A program made the translations under genes and the position numbers. The notes beneath the pieces are model-generated. The model searched no databases. It saw only the letters and a list, made by a program, of their open reading frames with translations, and was not told where the DNA came from. Below, one piece after another: positions 24,774 to 31,492 of a stretch of DNA of 37,486 nt (position 1 is its first letter; every line of letters starts with the position of its first letter). The DNA comes from Planctomycetales bacterium (GTDB taxonomy: Bacteria; Planctomycetota; Planctomycetia; Pirellulales; Thermoguttaceae), in the NCBI GenBank assembly GCA_007119795.1, contig SKOZ01000074.1:1-37486 (forward strand), written 5' to 3'.

Positions 24774-25145
24774 CTATTGCCGCCTCAGGCTGAAGAGCTC
24801 GAACATCGGCCCGGCGAGCATCTCTCCGCTGTTCTCGGCGAGGCGCTCGGCGAGCACCTGGTCGAGCTGCCCGCGGAAGACTTCCTCCGCCGTACCCCCG
24901 TGGAAATAGGCCCCCTTGGGCACCGTGGAGCGCATGGCCTTGAGCATTTCGCCGAAGAGGGTCTGGCCGACGAACGACTGGAAGGCATCGCGCAGCGCCG
25001 CCTCGTCGCCCGCCGCCGCGGCCTCCTTGCCGCCCGCCGAGGCTGCCGCAGCCAGCGCTCCCGCAAAATCGGCTTGCCGCCCGGCACCCACCGTTGCGGA
25101 GAGCGGGCTTGCGGCATGGTTCAGAGAAACGGGTGCAACGGACAT
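24774..25145 (-). CDS. flgJ: FlgJ N-terminal-type rod-binding protein (no muramidase domain)
   Basis: 123 aa. The core ALRDAFQSFVGQTLFGEMLKAMRSTVPK followed by GGTAEEVFRGQLDQVLAERLAE is the rod-binding domain of FlgJ, which helps assemble the rod in the periplasm. The glucosaminidase domain of enteric FlgJ is absent, so another enzyme must open the wall for the rod. This single-domain form is common outside the gamma-proteobacteria. The N-terminal ~40 residues are Ala-rich and low in complexity. It follows flgI after a 120 bp spacer that contains the repeat GAGTGGCGAGGGG. Confidence 0.88.
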   Translation of the reverse strand: MSVAPVSLNHAASPLSATVGAGRQADFAGALAAAASAGGKEAAAAGDEAALRDAFQSFVGQTLFGEMLKAMRSTVPKGAYFHGGTAEEVFRGQLDQVLAERLAENSGEMLAGPMFELFSLRRQ

Positions 25146-25254
25146 GGCTGCTCTCGCGGAGGGTTTGCTTGCCGAACCGGTAGTTGGGGATAGCGTGTTG
25201 AAGAGGGGAGCACCGAGAAGGAGTAGTCACTGACCTTTCACCCCTCCCCACTCA

Positions 25255-25267
25255 CCCCTCGCCACTC
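25255..25267. repeat. Short intergenic repeat CCCCTCGCCACTC after flgI
   Basis: The 13-mer overlaps the flgI stop codon (25266-25268) and is followed on the minus strand by further GGGGTGAGTGGGG-like runs. The identical 13-mer occurs at 29222-29234, just behind the flgF stop. The two copies sit at equivalent places after two genes of the same operon. Confidence 0.55.
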
Positions 25268-26333
25268 ATTGAATGATCAGTTGTGCGTGCAGCTTGCCGT
25301 TGCGTTCCAGGCCCTTGATGATCTCGATAACGTCCTCGGTGGGCACGTGCAGCGCGTTGAGGGCCTCGACCAGCGACTGCAGAGTCGCTGCCGGCGGCTC
25401 CTGCGAATCGAGGGGTACGAAGCGTGCCGCGGCGGCGGCGTTGCCCCCCGCCTCGATCACCAGGTTCTGGTGCGTGACGACCACGGGTCCGATCTGCACC
25501 TCCCCGCTGATCACCACGCTGCCGGCCCGTTCGTTGATCACCACCCGCGGGCCCGTCTGCACCTCGACCAGCGGCAGGGCGAGCACCTGGGAGACGAAGA
25601 GCACGGGGTGGTCCAGGTACTGTGGCGGCACCGCAACTTCCACGGCGTTGGCGCTCTGCGCCCGCGCCAGCTCCTCGCCTTCGGTCTGGAAGCTGAGTTG
25701 GCTGTTGATCACCTCGGCCACGTCCTGGGCCACGGCGAAGTCGGCGTAGTGGTCGCGGAGCACCAGCGTGATCCTCCCCTCGTGGACGAAGGGGGTGAAG
25801 AAGCTCTCCTCGAGTCGGCAGCCGCGGTGGATCCGCGCGTTGGTGGGGGTATCGGGGTCGTCCAGGGTGACCGGTCCTTCGGCCGTGGCGTAGACGCGGG
25901 GGTTTTGCGGGTCCTCGGGTCCGGATAGAAAGGTCATCAGGAGCCGCCCGCCCGCGAGGCTCTTCGCTGCGCCGATGGAGCTGACGGTGCAGTCGATGCG
26001 GTCGCCTTGCAGGGCTCCCGTGGCGGGGACCGTGGCGGTGACCATCACCAGGGCCACGTTCTTCGCATCGCGAAGCTCCGCCGGTCCCCCGCGCCCCAGG
26101 GGGCTGCCCATGGCCTGCATGGTCATCGCCAAACTGCGGATCGTGGGCAGGTAGTTCCCGCCGTCTCCCGTGCCGTTGAGCCCCACCACGATCCCCAGTC
26201 CCTGAAGCGTATTGTCTTCCTGCCCCTTGACGCGGCAGATGCTTTTCAGCGGCGTCTGCGCGGCCGCGGGCGCGGCGAGCACGACGAGCAGGAGAAGCAG
26301 GACGGCATATCGCATCGCTTCGTTCCCGGTCAT
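25266..26333 (-). CDS. flgI: Flagellar P-ring protein FlgI
   Basis: 355 aa, normal for the family. ATG 26333 lies 10 bp after the flgH stop; ATG 26315 (MRYAVLLLLL) is an alternative. The signal peptide is clear (RYAVLLLLLVVLAAPAAAQT). The mature part shows the family signatures VKGQEDNTLQGLGIVVGLNG, GTGDGGNYLPT and the C-terminal LVEALNALHVPTEDVIEIIK. FlgI builds the ring around the rod at the peptidoglycan. Its presence together with FlgH indicates a Gram-negative-type flagellum with both P and L rings. Confidence 0.95.
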   Translation of the reverse strand: MTGNEAMRYAVLLLLLVVLAAPAAAQTPLKSICRVKGQEDNTLQGLGIVVGLNGTGDGGNYLPTIRSLAMTMQAMGSPLGRGGPAELRDAKNVALVMVTATVPATGALQGDRIDCTVSSIGAAKSLAGGRLLMTFLSGPEDPQNPRVYATAEGPVTLDDPDTPTNARIHRGCRLEESFFTPFVHEGRITLVLRDHYADFAVAQDVAEVINSQLSFQTEGEELARAQSANAVEVAVPPQYLDHPVLFVSQVLALPLVEVQTGPRVVINERAGSVVISGEVQIGPVVVTHQNLVIEAGGNAAAAARFVPLDSQEPPAATLQSLVEALNALHVPTEDVIEIIKGLERNGKLHAQLIIQ

Positions 26334-26343
26334 GGAGGCGCCC

Positions 26344-27024
26344 CTAAAACGGATTCACGCGGTCCAGCCAGAGTTGCACCCAGCCGCGGCGGTAGCCGTC
26401 GCGGACGTGGCCGATCTCGCGCTTGAAAATCCGCAGGTCGGCCACGTTCTCGCTGAGCACCGAGTTGTTCGGGAGGATGTCCTCGGGCCGCACCACGCCG
26501 GTGAGCGACTGCTCCCAGACCTCCTCGTTGTTCTGGATCGTCCTCCGCCCCTCGAGGACCAGCGTGCCATTGGGGCGGATGTCGACCACCCGGCAGGCGA
26601 TGCGGAACTTCATCGCGTCACGGGTCTCGAGATCGGCCTCGGTCTTGTACTGCTGGTTGAAGTCGCCGGCCACGGTGGGGTCGCCTTCGTCTTGCGGGTC
26701 GGGCCGCAGGCGCAGGCCGTCCAGGAGGATCCAGTCCTTAAGGCCCAATTGCAGGTTCGCCTGGCGGCGGCGGTCCATGCCCCCTTCGCTGATGACCTGG
26801 GCCGTCTCGTCAACCACCACGGTGACGAGGTCGTGCAGGCGGATCGGCTGCGGCTCCTCCACCGACTGCCAGATGAGGGAGACGTCGCGCATGCTGAGCG
26901 GGCGCCGGTTGCCGGGATTGCCCAAGAGGCTGCCGCTGGGCATTTCGTGCCCGGCGGCGATATTTGCCAGCGTCGCCGCCGTCATGAACGAGACCAGCGC
27001 GCTCCAGCGTCGCTTCGTGAACAT
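26344..27024 (-). CDS. flgH: Flagellar L-ring protein FlgH, apparently not a lipoprotein
   Basis: 226 aa from ATG 27024, with AAGGAG about 11 nt upstream. The body has the FlgH features GNPGNRRPLSMRDVSLIW-like onset, LHDLVTVVVDETAQ, NGTLVLEGRRTIQNNEE, LTGVVRPEDILPNNSV and the terminal GWVQLWLDRVNPF. FlgH forms the L ring in the outer membrane and is normally a lipoprotein with a Cys at the processing site. Here the N-terminal hydrophobic segment ends ATLANIAAGHEMPSG with no Cys; the only Cys of the protein is deep inside the domain (FRIACRVVDI). It therefore appears to be cleaved by ordinary signal peptidase or to be anchored another way. Confidence 0.93.
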   Translation of the reverse strand: MFTKRRWSALVSFMTAATLANIAAGHEMPSGSLLGNPGNRRPLSMRDVSLIWQSVEEPQPIRLHDLVTVVVDETAQVISEGGMDRRRQANLQLGLKDWILLDGLRLRPDPQDEGDPTVAGDFNQQYKTEADLETRDAMKFRIACRVVDIRPNGTLVLEGRRTIQNNEEVWEQSLTGVVRPEDILPNNSVLSENVADLRIFKREIGHVRDGYRRGWVQLWLDRVNPF

Positions 27025-27052
27025 GGTTTTCGTCGCTCCTTGTCTCGAACAT

Positions 27053-27180
27053 GAGGAAACGGAGGGAACCGAGGGAGAGAAAATGAGTAGTGCGAAGCCA
27101 TTGATGGAAAACGCGTGGAGCGATGAATCGTTCAACCCTTCCGTCCTTACTTCATCCCTCTCGGTTCGCTCCGTTTCCTC
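27053..27180. repeat. Intergenic long inverted repeat, about 128 bp
   Basis: The 25-nt arm at 27053-27077 pairs with the arm at 27156-27180 (22 of 25 positions), with a 78-nt A/T-richer loop. It occupies most of the flgA-flgH spacer. The arm core AACGGAG-x-GAACCGAG resembles the sequence near 15228-15250 (minus strand AACCGAGAGAACACAGAG). It may be a small dispersed intergenic element or a structured RNA segment. No target-site duplication was seen. Confidence 0.6.
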
Positions 27181-27224
27181 CTGTCAAAAAAAGCCGTTGT
27201 GCGAACGTTCCTGCTTGTGAGAGG

Positions 27225-28298
27225 TCAATGGGCGCGGGGGGCGCGGGCGTAGACTTCGACTTCGCGCACGCCGCTGACCCGCGCCAGGAAGGTGCTGCGC
27301 TCGGTGATCGACTCGACGTGGATGAGGTCGCCCTCGGCCCCGTCCTCGCGGGCCCGCGCATGGGTGCGGACTTGGATGCCCGCGGCGCGCGCGTAGACGG
27401 TGACCACCTCGCCGCGGCGGACCAGCTGGGGCGGCCGTACGGCGCGGCGGTCGAGCGTGGCCCCGGAGGCCACGGCGCGGGTGACCTCCTGGCCGACCAC
27501 CTCCTCGACGGAGCGGATCGGTTCGGCGCTCCCCTCGCCGGCCGTTGCGCGGGTGAGCACGACGTCGTCGCCCCGCACGATCGCTCCCCGCGGCAAGGCC
27601 CGCGTGGTGACCACCGTAGTCGGGGAAAGGGTCACGTGGGCTTCCACCGGCAAAGGGGCCTGCTCGCCTCCCGCCCCGGCGGTTACCTCGAACTGCTGCC
27701 GGCCCACCCAGGGCGGCTGGCCGCCGCGGACCACCATCGGTCCACGGGAGAGGGCATGCCATTGCTCTTCGCCGAGGGCCACCTCGACCTGCCAGCCGCT
27801 GCTGCCCGGCACCTGCGCGGAAAGGTGTTGGACGAGGGCCTCGTTCAGCTCGCGGTGTGCCCTGCGGACTGCGGCAGCCCCCAGACGCTCGGCGGCCCGC
27901 GCCGTCTCCGCCCCGTGGATCGCCACTTGCGCTGCCCCGGTGAGCCGGTGCGCCGCGAGGTCCACTCCCCGCAGGACGAGCAAGTCCTGCAGCTCGCGGA
28001 CGCGGAGGAACCGCTGGCTCCCGGGGGCCGGCGCAGGGAAGAGCTCGATCGCCGCCAGGGCGTCGCCCGTCGCCGCGTCGGCCGCCCGGATTTCCGCCAC
28101 GTCGCCCAGCGTGACCAGGGCGCCGCCGGCCGTGGCCTGGCTCCGCAGATGGAGCTCCGCGGCCGTCGCTCCCCGCCCCCACGCGGCCGCGGCCAGGCAC
28201 ACCGCGATCTCCAGCGCCGTCCGCACGTGGCGCCTCCACTCCCGGCGCGCCGGCGACCGGCTCGAAAGCTCCTTCCTTCGCATCCGTCGGTCATGCAT
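27225..28298 (-). CDS. flgA: FlgA, P-ring assembly chaperone with SAF domain
   Basis: 357 aa from ATG 28298; a GTG one codon upstream (28301) is in frame. AGGAG lies about 9 nt ahead of the ATG. After a basic N terminus there is a hydrophobic segment, ALEIAVCLAAAAWGRGATAA, which serves as signal peptide. The C-terminal half is the SAF / FlgA-C module: TTRALPRGAIVRGDDVVLTR, VVGQEVTRAVASGATLDRRA, VRRGEVVTVYARAAGIQVRT. FlgA helps FlgI form the P ring in the periplasm. At 357 aa it is longer than enteric FlgA (about 220 aa); the extra part is the N-terminal domain, as in other planctomycetes and delta-proteobacteria. It lies between flgG and flgH. Confidence 0.9.
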   Translation of the reverse strand: MHDRRMRRKELSSRSPARREWRRHVRTALEIAVCLAAAAWGRGATAAELHLRSQATAGGALVTLGDVAEIRAADAATGDALAAIELFPAPAPGSQRFLRVRELQDLLVLRGVDLAAHRLTGAAQVAIHGAETARAAERLGAAAVRRAHRELNEALVQHLSAQVPGSSGWQVEVALGEEQWHALSRGPMVVRGGQPPWVGRQQFEVTAGAGGEQAPLPVEAHVTLSPTTVVTTRALPRGAIVRGDDVVLTRATAGEGSAEPIRSVEEVVGQEVTRAVASGATLDRRAVRPPQLVRRGEVVTVYARAAGIQVRTHARAREDGAEGDLIHVESITERSTFLARVSGVREVEVYARAPRAH

Positions 28299-28332
28299 CA
28301 CGAGGATCTCCTGCGGGCGGCGGGTCTTTCGC

Positions 28333-29136
28333 CTAGAATCGCTTCAGGTTCGAGACCACCTGCATGATCTGGTCGCCGACTTGGACGCACTGGCTGTTGA
28401 GCTCGAAGGCCCGCTGCGTCGTGATCAGGTCGATCAGTTCCTGGACGGGCTCGACGTTCGAGGCCTCGAGCGCCCCCTGGCGGATCCGCCCCAGGCCGTC
28501 GAGACCCGGTGGGCTCACGATGGGCGCCCCCGAAGAGTCGGTTTCCGAATAGAGGTTCTCGCCCAGCTTGAGGAGCCCCTCGGGATTGACGAAGGACGCC
28601 AGCTCGATCTGCCCGATCTGGGCCAGCTGGGCGTTCCCGGGCTGCTTCACCGAGACGATCCCCTCGGAGCTGATGGAGATCGCCAGCGTATCCTGGGGAA
28701 CGGCGATGGGCGGCTCGAGGAGGCGGCCGGTGTTGGCCGAGCCCATGACGATCTCGCCGTTGGCGTTCAGGGAGAAATTGCCGGCCCGGGTGTAGTAGAT
28801 CTCGCCGTTGGGATCGGCCACCTGGAAGAAGCCGGTCCCCTCGATCACGAGGTCGAGCTCGCCGCCGGTCTGCTTGAAGGCCCCCTGCTCGAAGCTCGTC
28901 TGTGTGCTGGAGACCCGGCTTCCCAGCCCCACGGAGATGCCCGTCGGCGTGAACTGCCCCGCCGTGTCCTCGGCGCCGGGCATCTTGTAGTGCCGGTAGA
29001 AGAGGTCTTCGAAATTGGCGCGGCCGCGCTTGAAACCGGTGGTCTCCACGTTCGCCAGGTTGTTGGCGATCACGTCGAGCTTGGTCTCCATGCCGGACAT
29101 GCCGGTGGCAGCGGACTGAAGGGCTTGAATGCTCAT
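28333..29136 (-). CDS. flgG: Flagellar distal rod protein FlgG
   Basis: 267 aa, standard for FlgG. The N terminus LQSAATGMSGMETKLDVIAN followed by NLANVETTGFKRGRANFEDL is the rod/hook protein signature with the FlgG-specific downstream insert. The C terminus (QGALEASNVEPVQELIDLI, then TTQRAFELNS, ending QVVSNLKRF) is the second half of the D0 coil. It has no signal peptide, as expected for a type III-exported axial protein. FlgG makes the outer rod that passes through the P and L rings encoded in the same operon. It follows flgF after a 102 bp spacer carrying a 7-bp tandem repeat. Confidence 0.96.
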   Translation of the reverse strand: MSIQALQSAATGMSGMETKLDVIANNLANVETTGFKRGRANFEDLFYRHYKMPGAEDTAGQFTPTGISVGLGSRVSSTQTSFEQGAFKQTGGELDLVIEGTGFFQVADPNGEIYYTRAGNFSLNANGEIVMGSANTGRLLEPPIAVPQDTLAISISSEGIVSVKQPGNAQLAQIGQIELASFVNPEGLLKLGENLYSETDSSGAPIVSPPGLDGLGRIRQGALEASNVEPVQELIDLITTQRAFELNSQCVQVGDQIMQVVSNLKRF

Positions 29137-29146
29137 GGTGAGGGCC

Positions 29147-29174
29147 AGGGGTCAGAGGTCAGGGGTCAGGGGTC
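29147..29174. repeat. Four tandem copies of a 7-bp unit, AGGGGTC type, in the flgF-flgG spacer
   Basis: The units at 29147-29153, 29154-29160, 29161-29167 and 29168-29174 read AGGGGTC, AGAGGTC, AGGGGTC, AGGGGTC. They end 11 bp from the flgG start codon, upstream of it on the minus strand, and lack coding potential. A copy of the 13-mer CCCCTCGCCACTC lies at 29222-29234 in the same spacer. Confidence 0.75.
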
Positions 29175-29238
29175 GGCGGGGTGTTCGGTGTTTCCATTCG
29201 CCGGAAGCTCGTCCCATTTGCCCCCTCGCCACTCGCCA

Positions 29239-29994
29239 CTATCGCGTCCGGAGGACGCGGGTGAGGAGTCCGGAGAGCATCTGGTCGTGGGTCCGCATCA
29301 CGTTGACGTTGGCCTCCACGGCCCGCGAGGCCTCGATGAGCTCCACCAACTCCGTAGTCGGCTGCACGGCCGACATTTCCAGATAGCCGGCGGCCACCCG
29401 CCGCTCTTCGGCGGGCAGGGCCTCGGGAGCCAGCAGCGCGCGGAAGAGGTTCTCTCCCGCCTTGACCAGGTCGTTCGGCGAGTGGGGCCGCACGAGCGCC
29501 AAGTCCTGGGCCACTTCTCCCTGGCGCACGGTCCCGGAAGCGGTGATCGTCCACGGCCCCGCGAGCGGGTCGATGACCAGCGGGGCCCCGAGATCGCTCA
29601 GTACGGGGTAGCCCTGCTGCGTGAGCAGGGCGCCGTCGTCCGTAAGGCGGAAATTGCCGGCCCGCGTGAGATGCTCCTCGCCATCCTTGAGCACGACGAA
29701 GAACCCCTCGCCGTCGACGGCCACGTCCGTCGGGATGCGGGTGTGCTTGAGCGGGCCGGGGGAAAAGTCGGTCTTCGTCTCGCGAACCAGCACGCCGCCG
29801 CCGACGTCCTCGATGGCCCCCATTCCGGGAACGACGCTTCCCCGCTGGATCGCCTCGGCGAACCGCGCTTGAAAGAGCATCTGCTCCGGCTTGAACCCCA
29901 CCGTATCGACGTTGGCCAGGTTGTTGGCAATCGCCTCCAGGCGCATCGACTGCGCGTGCGCCCCTTCGGCCGCGATGTACAGTCCGTAAGGCAT
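29239..29994 (-). CDS. flgF: Flagellar proximal rod protein FlgF
   Basis: 251 aa from ATG 29994 (MPYGLYIAAEGAHAQSMRLE), with GAGAGG just upstream. The rod signature LEAIANNLANVDTVGFKPEQ is present, as is the internal VDGEGFFVVLKDGEEHLTRA region shared by FlgF, FlgG and FlgE. The C-terminal half-coil (SAVQPTTELVELIEASRAVE) is also present. The sequence is more diverged than FlgG and, being first before flgG, is best called FlgF. It is the first certain gene of the flagellar operon and starts about 50 nt after the predicted start point of the sigma-54 promoter at 30069-30054. Confidence 0.92.
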   Translation of the reverse strand: MPYGLYIAAEGAHAQSMRLEAIANNLANVDTVGFKPEQMLFQARFAEAIQRGSVVPGMGAIEDVGGGVLVRETKTDFSPGPLKHTRIPTDVAVDGEGFFVVLKDGEEHLTRAGNFRLTDDGALLTQQGYPVLSDLGAPLVIDPLAGPWTITASGTVRQGEVAQDLALVRPHSPNDLVKAGENLFRALLAPEALPAEERRVAAGYLEMSAVQPTTELVELIEASRAVEANVNVMRTHDQMLSGLLTRVLRTR

Positions 29995-30047
29995 GGTCCT
30001 CTCGTCGCTCGCGCCATGCCCCCCTGCATGTCGCCGCAGACGACCGT

Positions 30048-30629
30048 TCAGCGAGCAATCGGCGTGCCACTGTTGCTGCCGCACCGCCTCGGCGGCGGCG
30101 ATGCGATGGCGCAACCCCTCTTCTCCCGAGGCATTAGGTGCAGGAATCGTTTCTTCCGCGCCTCAGCGGCGCCGGCGTGCTGCTCGCTGCCCCCGGTGGC
30201 GAATCGGCCGTTCCTGCCGCGCCGATCCGCGAGACTCGCCGGTGCGTACCTTCGTCGCTTCCTATGCACCGGGTATCCGCGGTTGGTGGCATTACGGCGG
30301 TTGCCGGTGGGTCCGACGCGCCCGGAGGGCGTGGTTCCTGCGGGATTCCGCGACGCCGGCAGCCGCCTGCTGCCGGCCTCTTTCTCCGGTCCTCGCCGCA
30401 GCGGCAGCTTTCGCCGCAGCCGATCGGCAGCATCCGCCGCAGCGCGTCTCTGTCCCCGGGCGATCCCGATTTCCCCCTCACACCGCCATCCCAAGCCGGC
30501 AGCGGCCCGCGCAAGTGCAGAAAGAATGCCCGCTTCGGCGCCGGAAAGCAGGAGCCACCCCGAGGCCGACGCCCCCTCCACGAGGAGAGAATCGAGCCCT
30601 ATCGCAAGGAGAATCGCCGTTCGGCACAC
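30048..30629 (-). CDS. Doubtful open frame upstream of flgF
   Basis: 193 codons from a GTG at 30629 that has AGGAG six nt ahead, a good ribosome site. The first ~60 residues are plausible protein (ILLAIGLDSLLVEGASASGW, then LLLSGAEAGILSALARAAAG), while the rest is Arg/Pro/Gly-rich and looks like a non-coding frame in GC-rich DNA. The frame runs over the sigma-54 promoter at 30054-30069, and its third-position GC is lower than in the sure genes. I think it is more likely not a gene. If it is one, it would be an extra upstream member of the flagellar region. Confidence 0.2.
   Translation of the reverse strand: MCRTAILLAIGLDSLLVEGASASGWLLLSGAEAGILSALARAAAGLGWRCEGEIGIARGQRRAAADAADRLRRKLPLRRGPEKEAGSRRLPASRNPAGTTPSGRVGPTGNRRNATNRGYPVHRKRRRYAPASLADRRGRNGRFATGGSEQHAGAAEARKKRFLHLMPREKRGCAIASPPPRRCGSNSGTPIAR
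30054..30069 (-). promoter_or_regulatory. Consensus sigma-54 promoter of the flagellar operon
   Basis: On the minus strand, 30069 to 30054 reads TGGCACGCCGATTGCT, a complete match to TGGCACG-N4-TTGC[A/T]. The GG and GC pairs are 10 nt apart. Transcription should start near 30043, about 50 nt before the flgF ATG at 29994. This places flgF through flgL under sigma-54 and an NtrC-type activator. Confidence 0.85.
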
Positions 30630-30740
30630 GATGTGCTCCTTGCCGGCCGGCACGACCTTCCGCGGTCCGGAAGGTGCGCCGGGACGGATCCCCTGACGAG
30701 GCCGCCCGCCGCACGGGAATGGCCATCCTGCAAGACGATG

Positions 30741-30758
30741 ACGGACAGAAATGTCCGT
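30741..30758. repeat. 18-bp palindromic intergenic repeat, copy 2
   Basis: ACGGACA-GAAA-TGTCCGT has the same 7-bp arms as the copy at 23937-23954 but a different loop. It is flanked on both sides by TCCTGCAAGACG (near 30726 and 30757). It lies about 35 bp before the start codon of the + strand gene at 30792. Confidence 0.7.
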
Positions 30759-30791
30759 CCTGCAAGACGGAAAGCCAAGACGGAAAACCCC

Positions 30792-31286
30792 ATGAGAATC
30801 GCCAACCTCTTCACCGACATCGCCGGACGGCTGGCACTGGGCGACCGGAGAGAGGCCCCCCCGGTAACCCTCGGTGGCGCCGCCAGCCCATCGAACGTCG
30901 AGGGCGCAGCAGAGAACGGCAGTCCACCGGCCGAGGGCCTCGACCGCTTCGACGTCGCCGACATCACTCCCCGCCGCCTGGCCGAGATCCTCGAGCAGCT
31001 CCGTCAGCTCGGAGTCCTCGCCGCTGGCGACTACGCGGAACTGGCCATGATCCGCGTGGACCTCGACCTCTCGGGAATCGACCCCGACGAAGCGGTGAAT
31101 CTCATTGACTTCTACGGCGAGCGGATCGCCCGCCTCCGCGGCGAGATCGAGACCAGCCGCAGCGACGCGGATCGTGCGGCCGCCGAACAGCGTCTTGCAA
31201 CCGCCCACGAGCGCCTCCACTGGGTGAGTAAGCTGGCCGTCGTCCAGTCTTCCCCCGACGCGGTGGGTTTGAGTGCGCTCGCCTGA
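30792..31286 (+). CDS. Hypothetical protein divergent from the flagellar operon
   Basis: 164 aa from ATG 30792; no strong Shine-Dalgarno sequence. Residues ~20-50 are a low-complexity Pro/Gly/Ala stretch. From ~51 the protein is regular: RFDVADITPRRLAEILEQLR, then a predicted mixed region (AGDYAELAMIRVDLDLSGID), then a Glu/Arg-rich helix (FYGERIARLRGEIETSRSDA) likely to form a coiled coil. There is no signal peptide, membrane helix or known catalytic motif. The composition is that of a real cytoplasmic protein. Facing away from flgF, it could be a flagellar accessory or regulatory protein, but I do not recognise the family. It precedes leuS by 206 bp. Confidence 0.7.
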   Translation: MRIANLFTDIAGRLALGDRREAPPVTLGGAASPSNVEGAAENGSPPAEGLDRFDVADITPRRLAEILEQLRQLGVLAAGDYAELAMIRVDLDLSGIDPDEAVNLIDFYGERIARLRGEIETSRSDADRAAAEQRLATAHERLHWVSKLAVVQSSPDAVGLSALA

Positions 31287-31411
31287 AGAGCTGCCCTGGC
31301 GATCCTTCGCAGGCGGGAGACGTCCGACTCTGCTGCGGGTATTGCCCCGGAAACCGCGACCCCGCCGCCTCCTCCTCGCTGCTGTTCCGAGGAGCGCGTC
31401 CCTCGGACCCT

Positions 31412-31440
31412 TTGCCGCCCTGGCGGGGAGGGGGTAGAAT
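31412..31440 (+). promoter_or_regulatory. Sigma-70-type promoter of leuS, overlapped by a palindrome
   Basis: TTGCCG (31412-31417) and TAGAAT (31435-31440) are 17 bp apart and match -35 (4 of 6) and -10 (5 of 6). The palindrome GGGTAGA-A-TCTACCC (31432-31446) covers the -10 and could be an operator. The leader to the leuS ATG (31493) would be about 45 nt. Confidence 0.6.
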
Positions 31441-31492
31441 CTACCCTCCACGATGAATTGACCATTCCTTACTACGACCGTCGGACCGCGAT

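Larger units (their letters stand above)
29995..30791. other. 797-bp divergent region between flgF and the unknown + strand gene
   Basis: The part nearest flgF holds the sigma-54 promoter (30054-30069). From about 30130 to 30640 the sequence is GC-rich and its open frames are dominated by Arg, Gly and Pro; one minus-strand frame is listed separately with low confidence. From about 30715 to 30790 lies a repeat segment in which TCCTGCAAGACG occurs twice around the palindrome at 30741-30758. No promoter for the + strand gene at 30792 was identified. Confidence 0.5.

Noticed and set aside
27083..27220. A 45-codon + strand frame inside the flgA-flgH spacer
   Set aside because: It lies within the inverted repeat, has no family match that I recognise and opposes the operon; probably chance.
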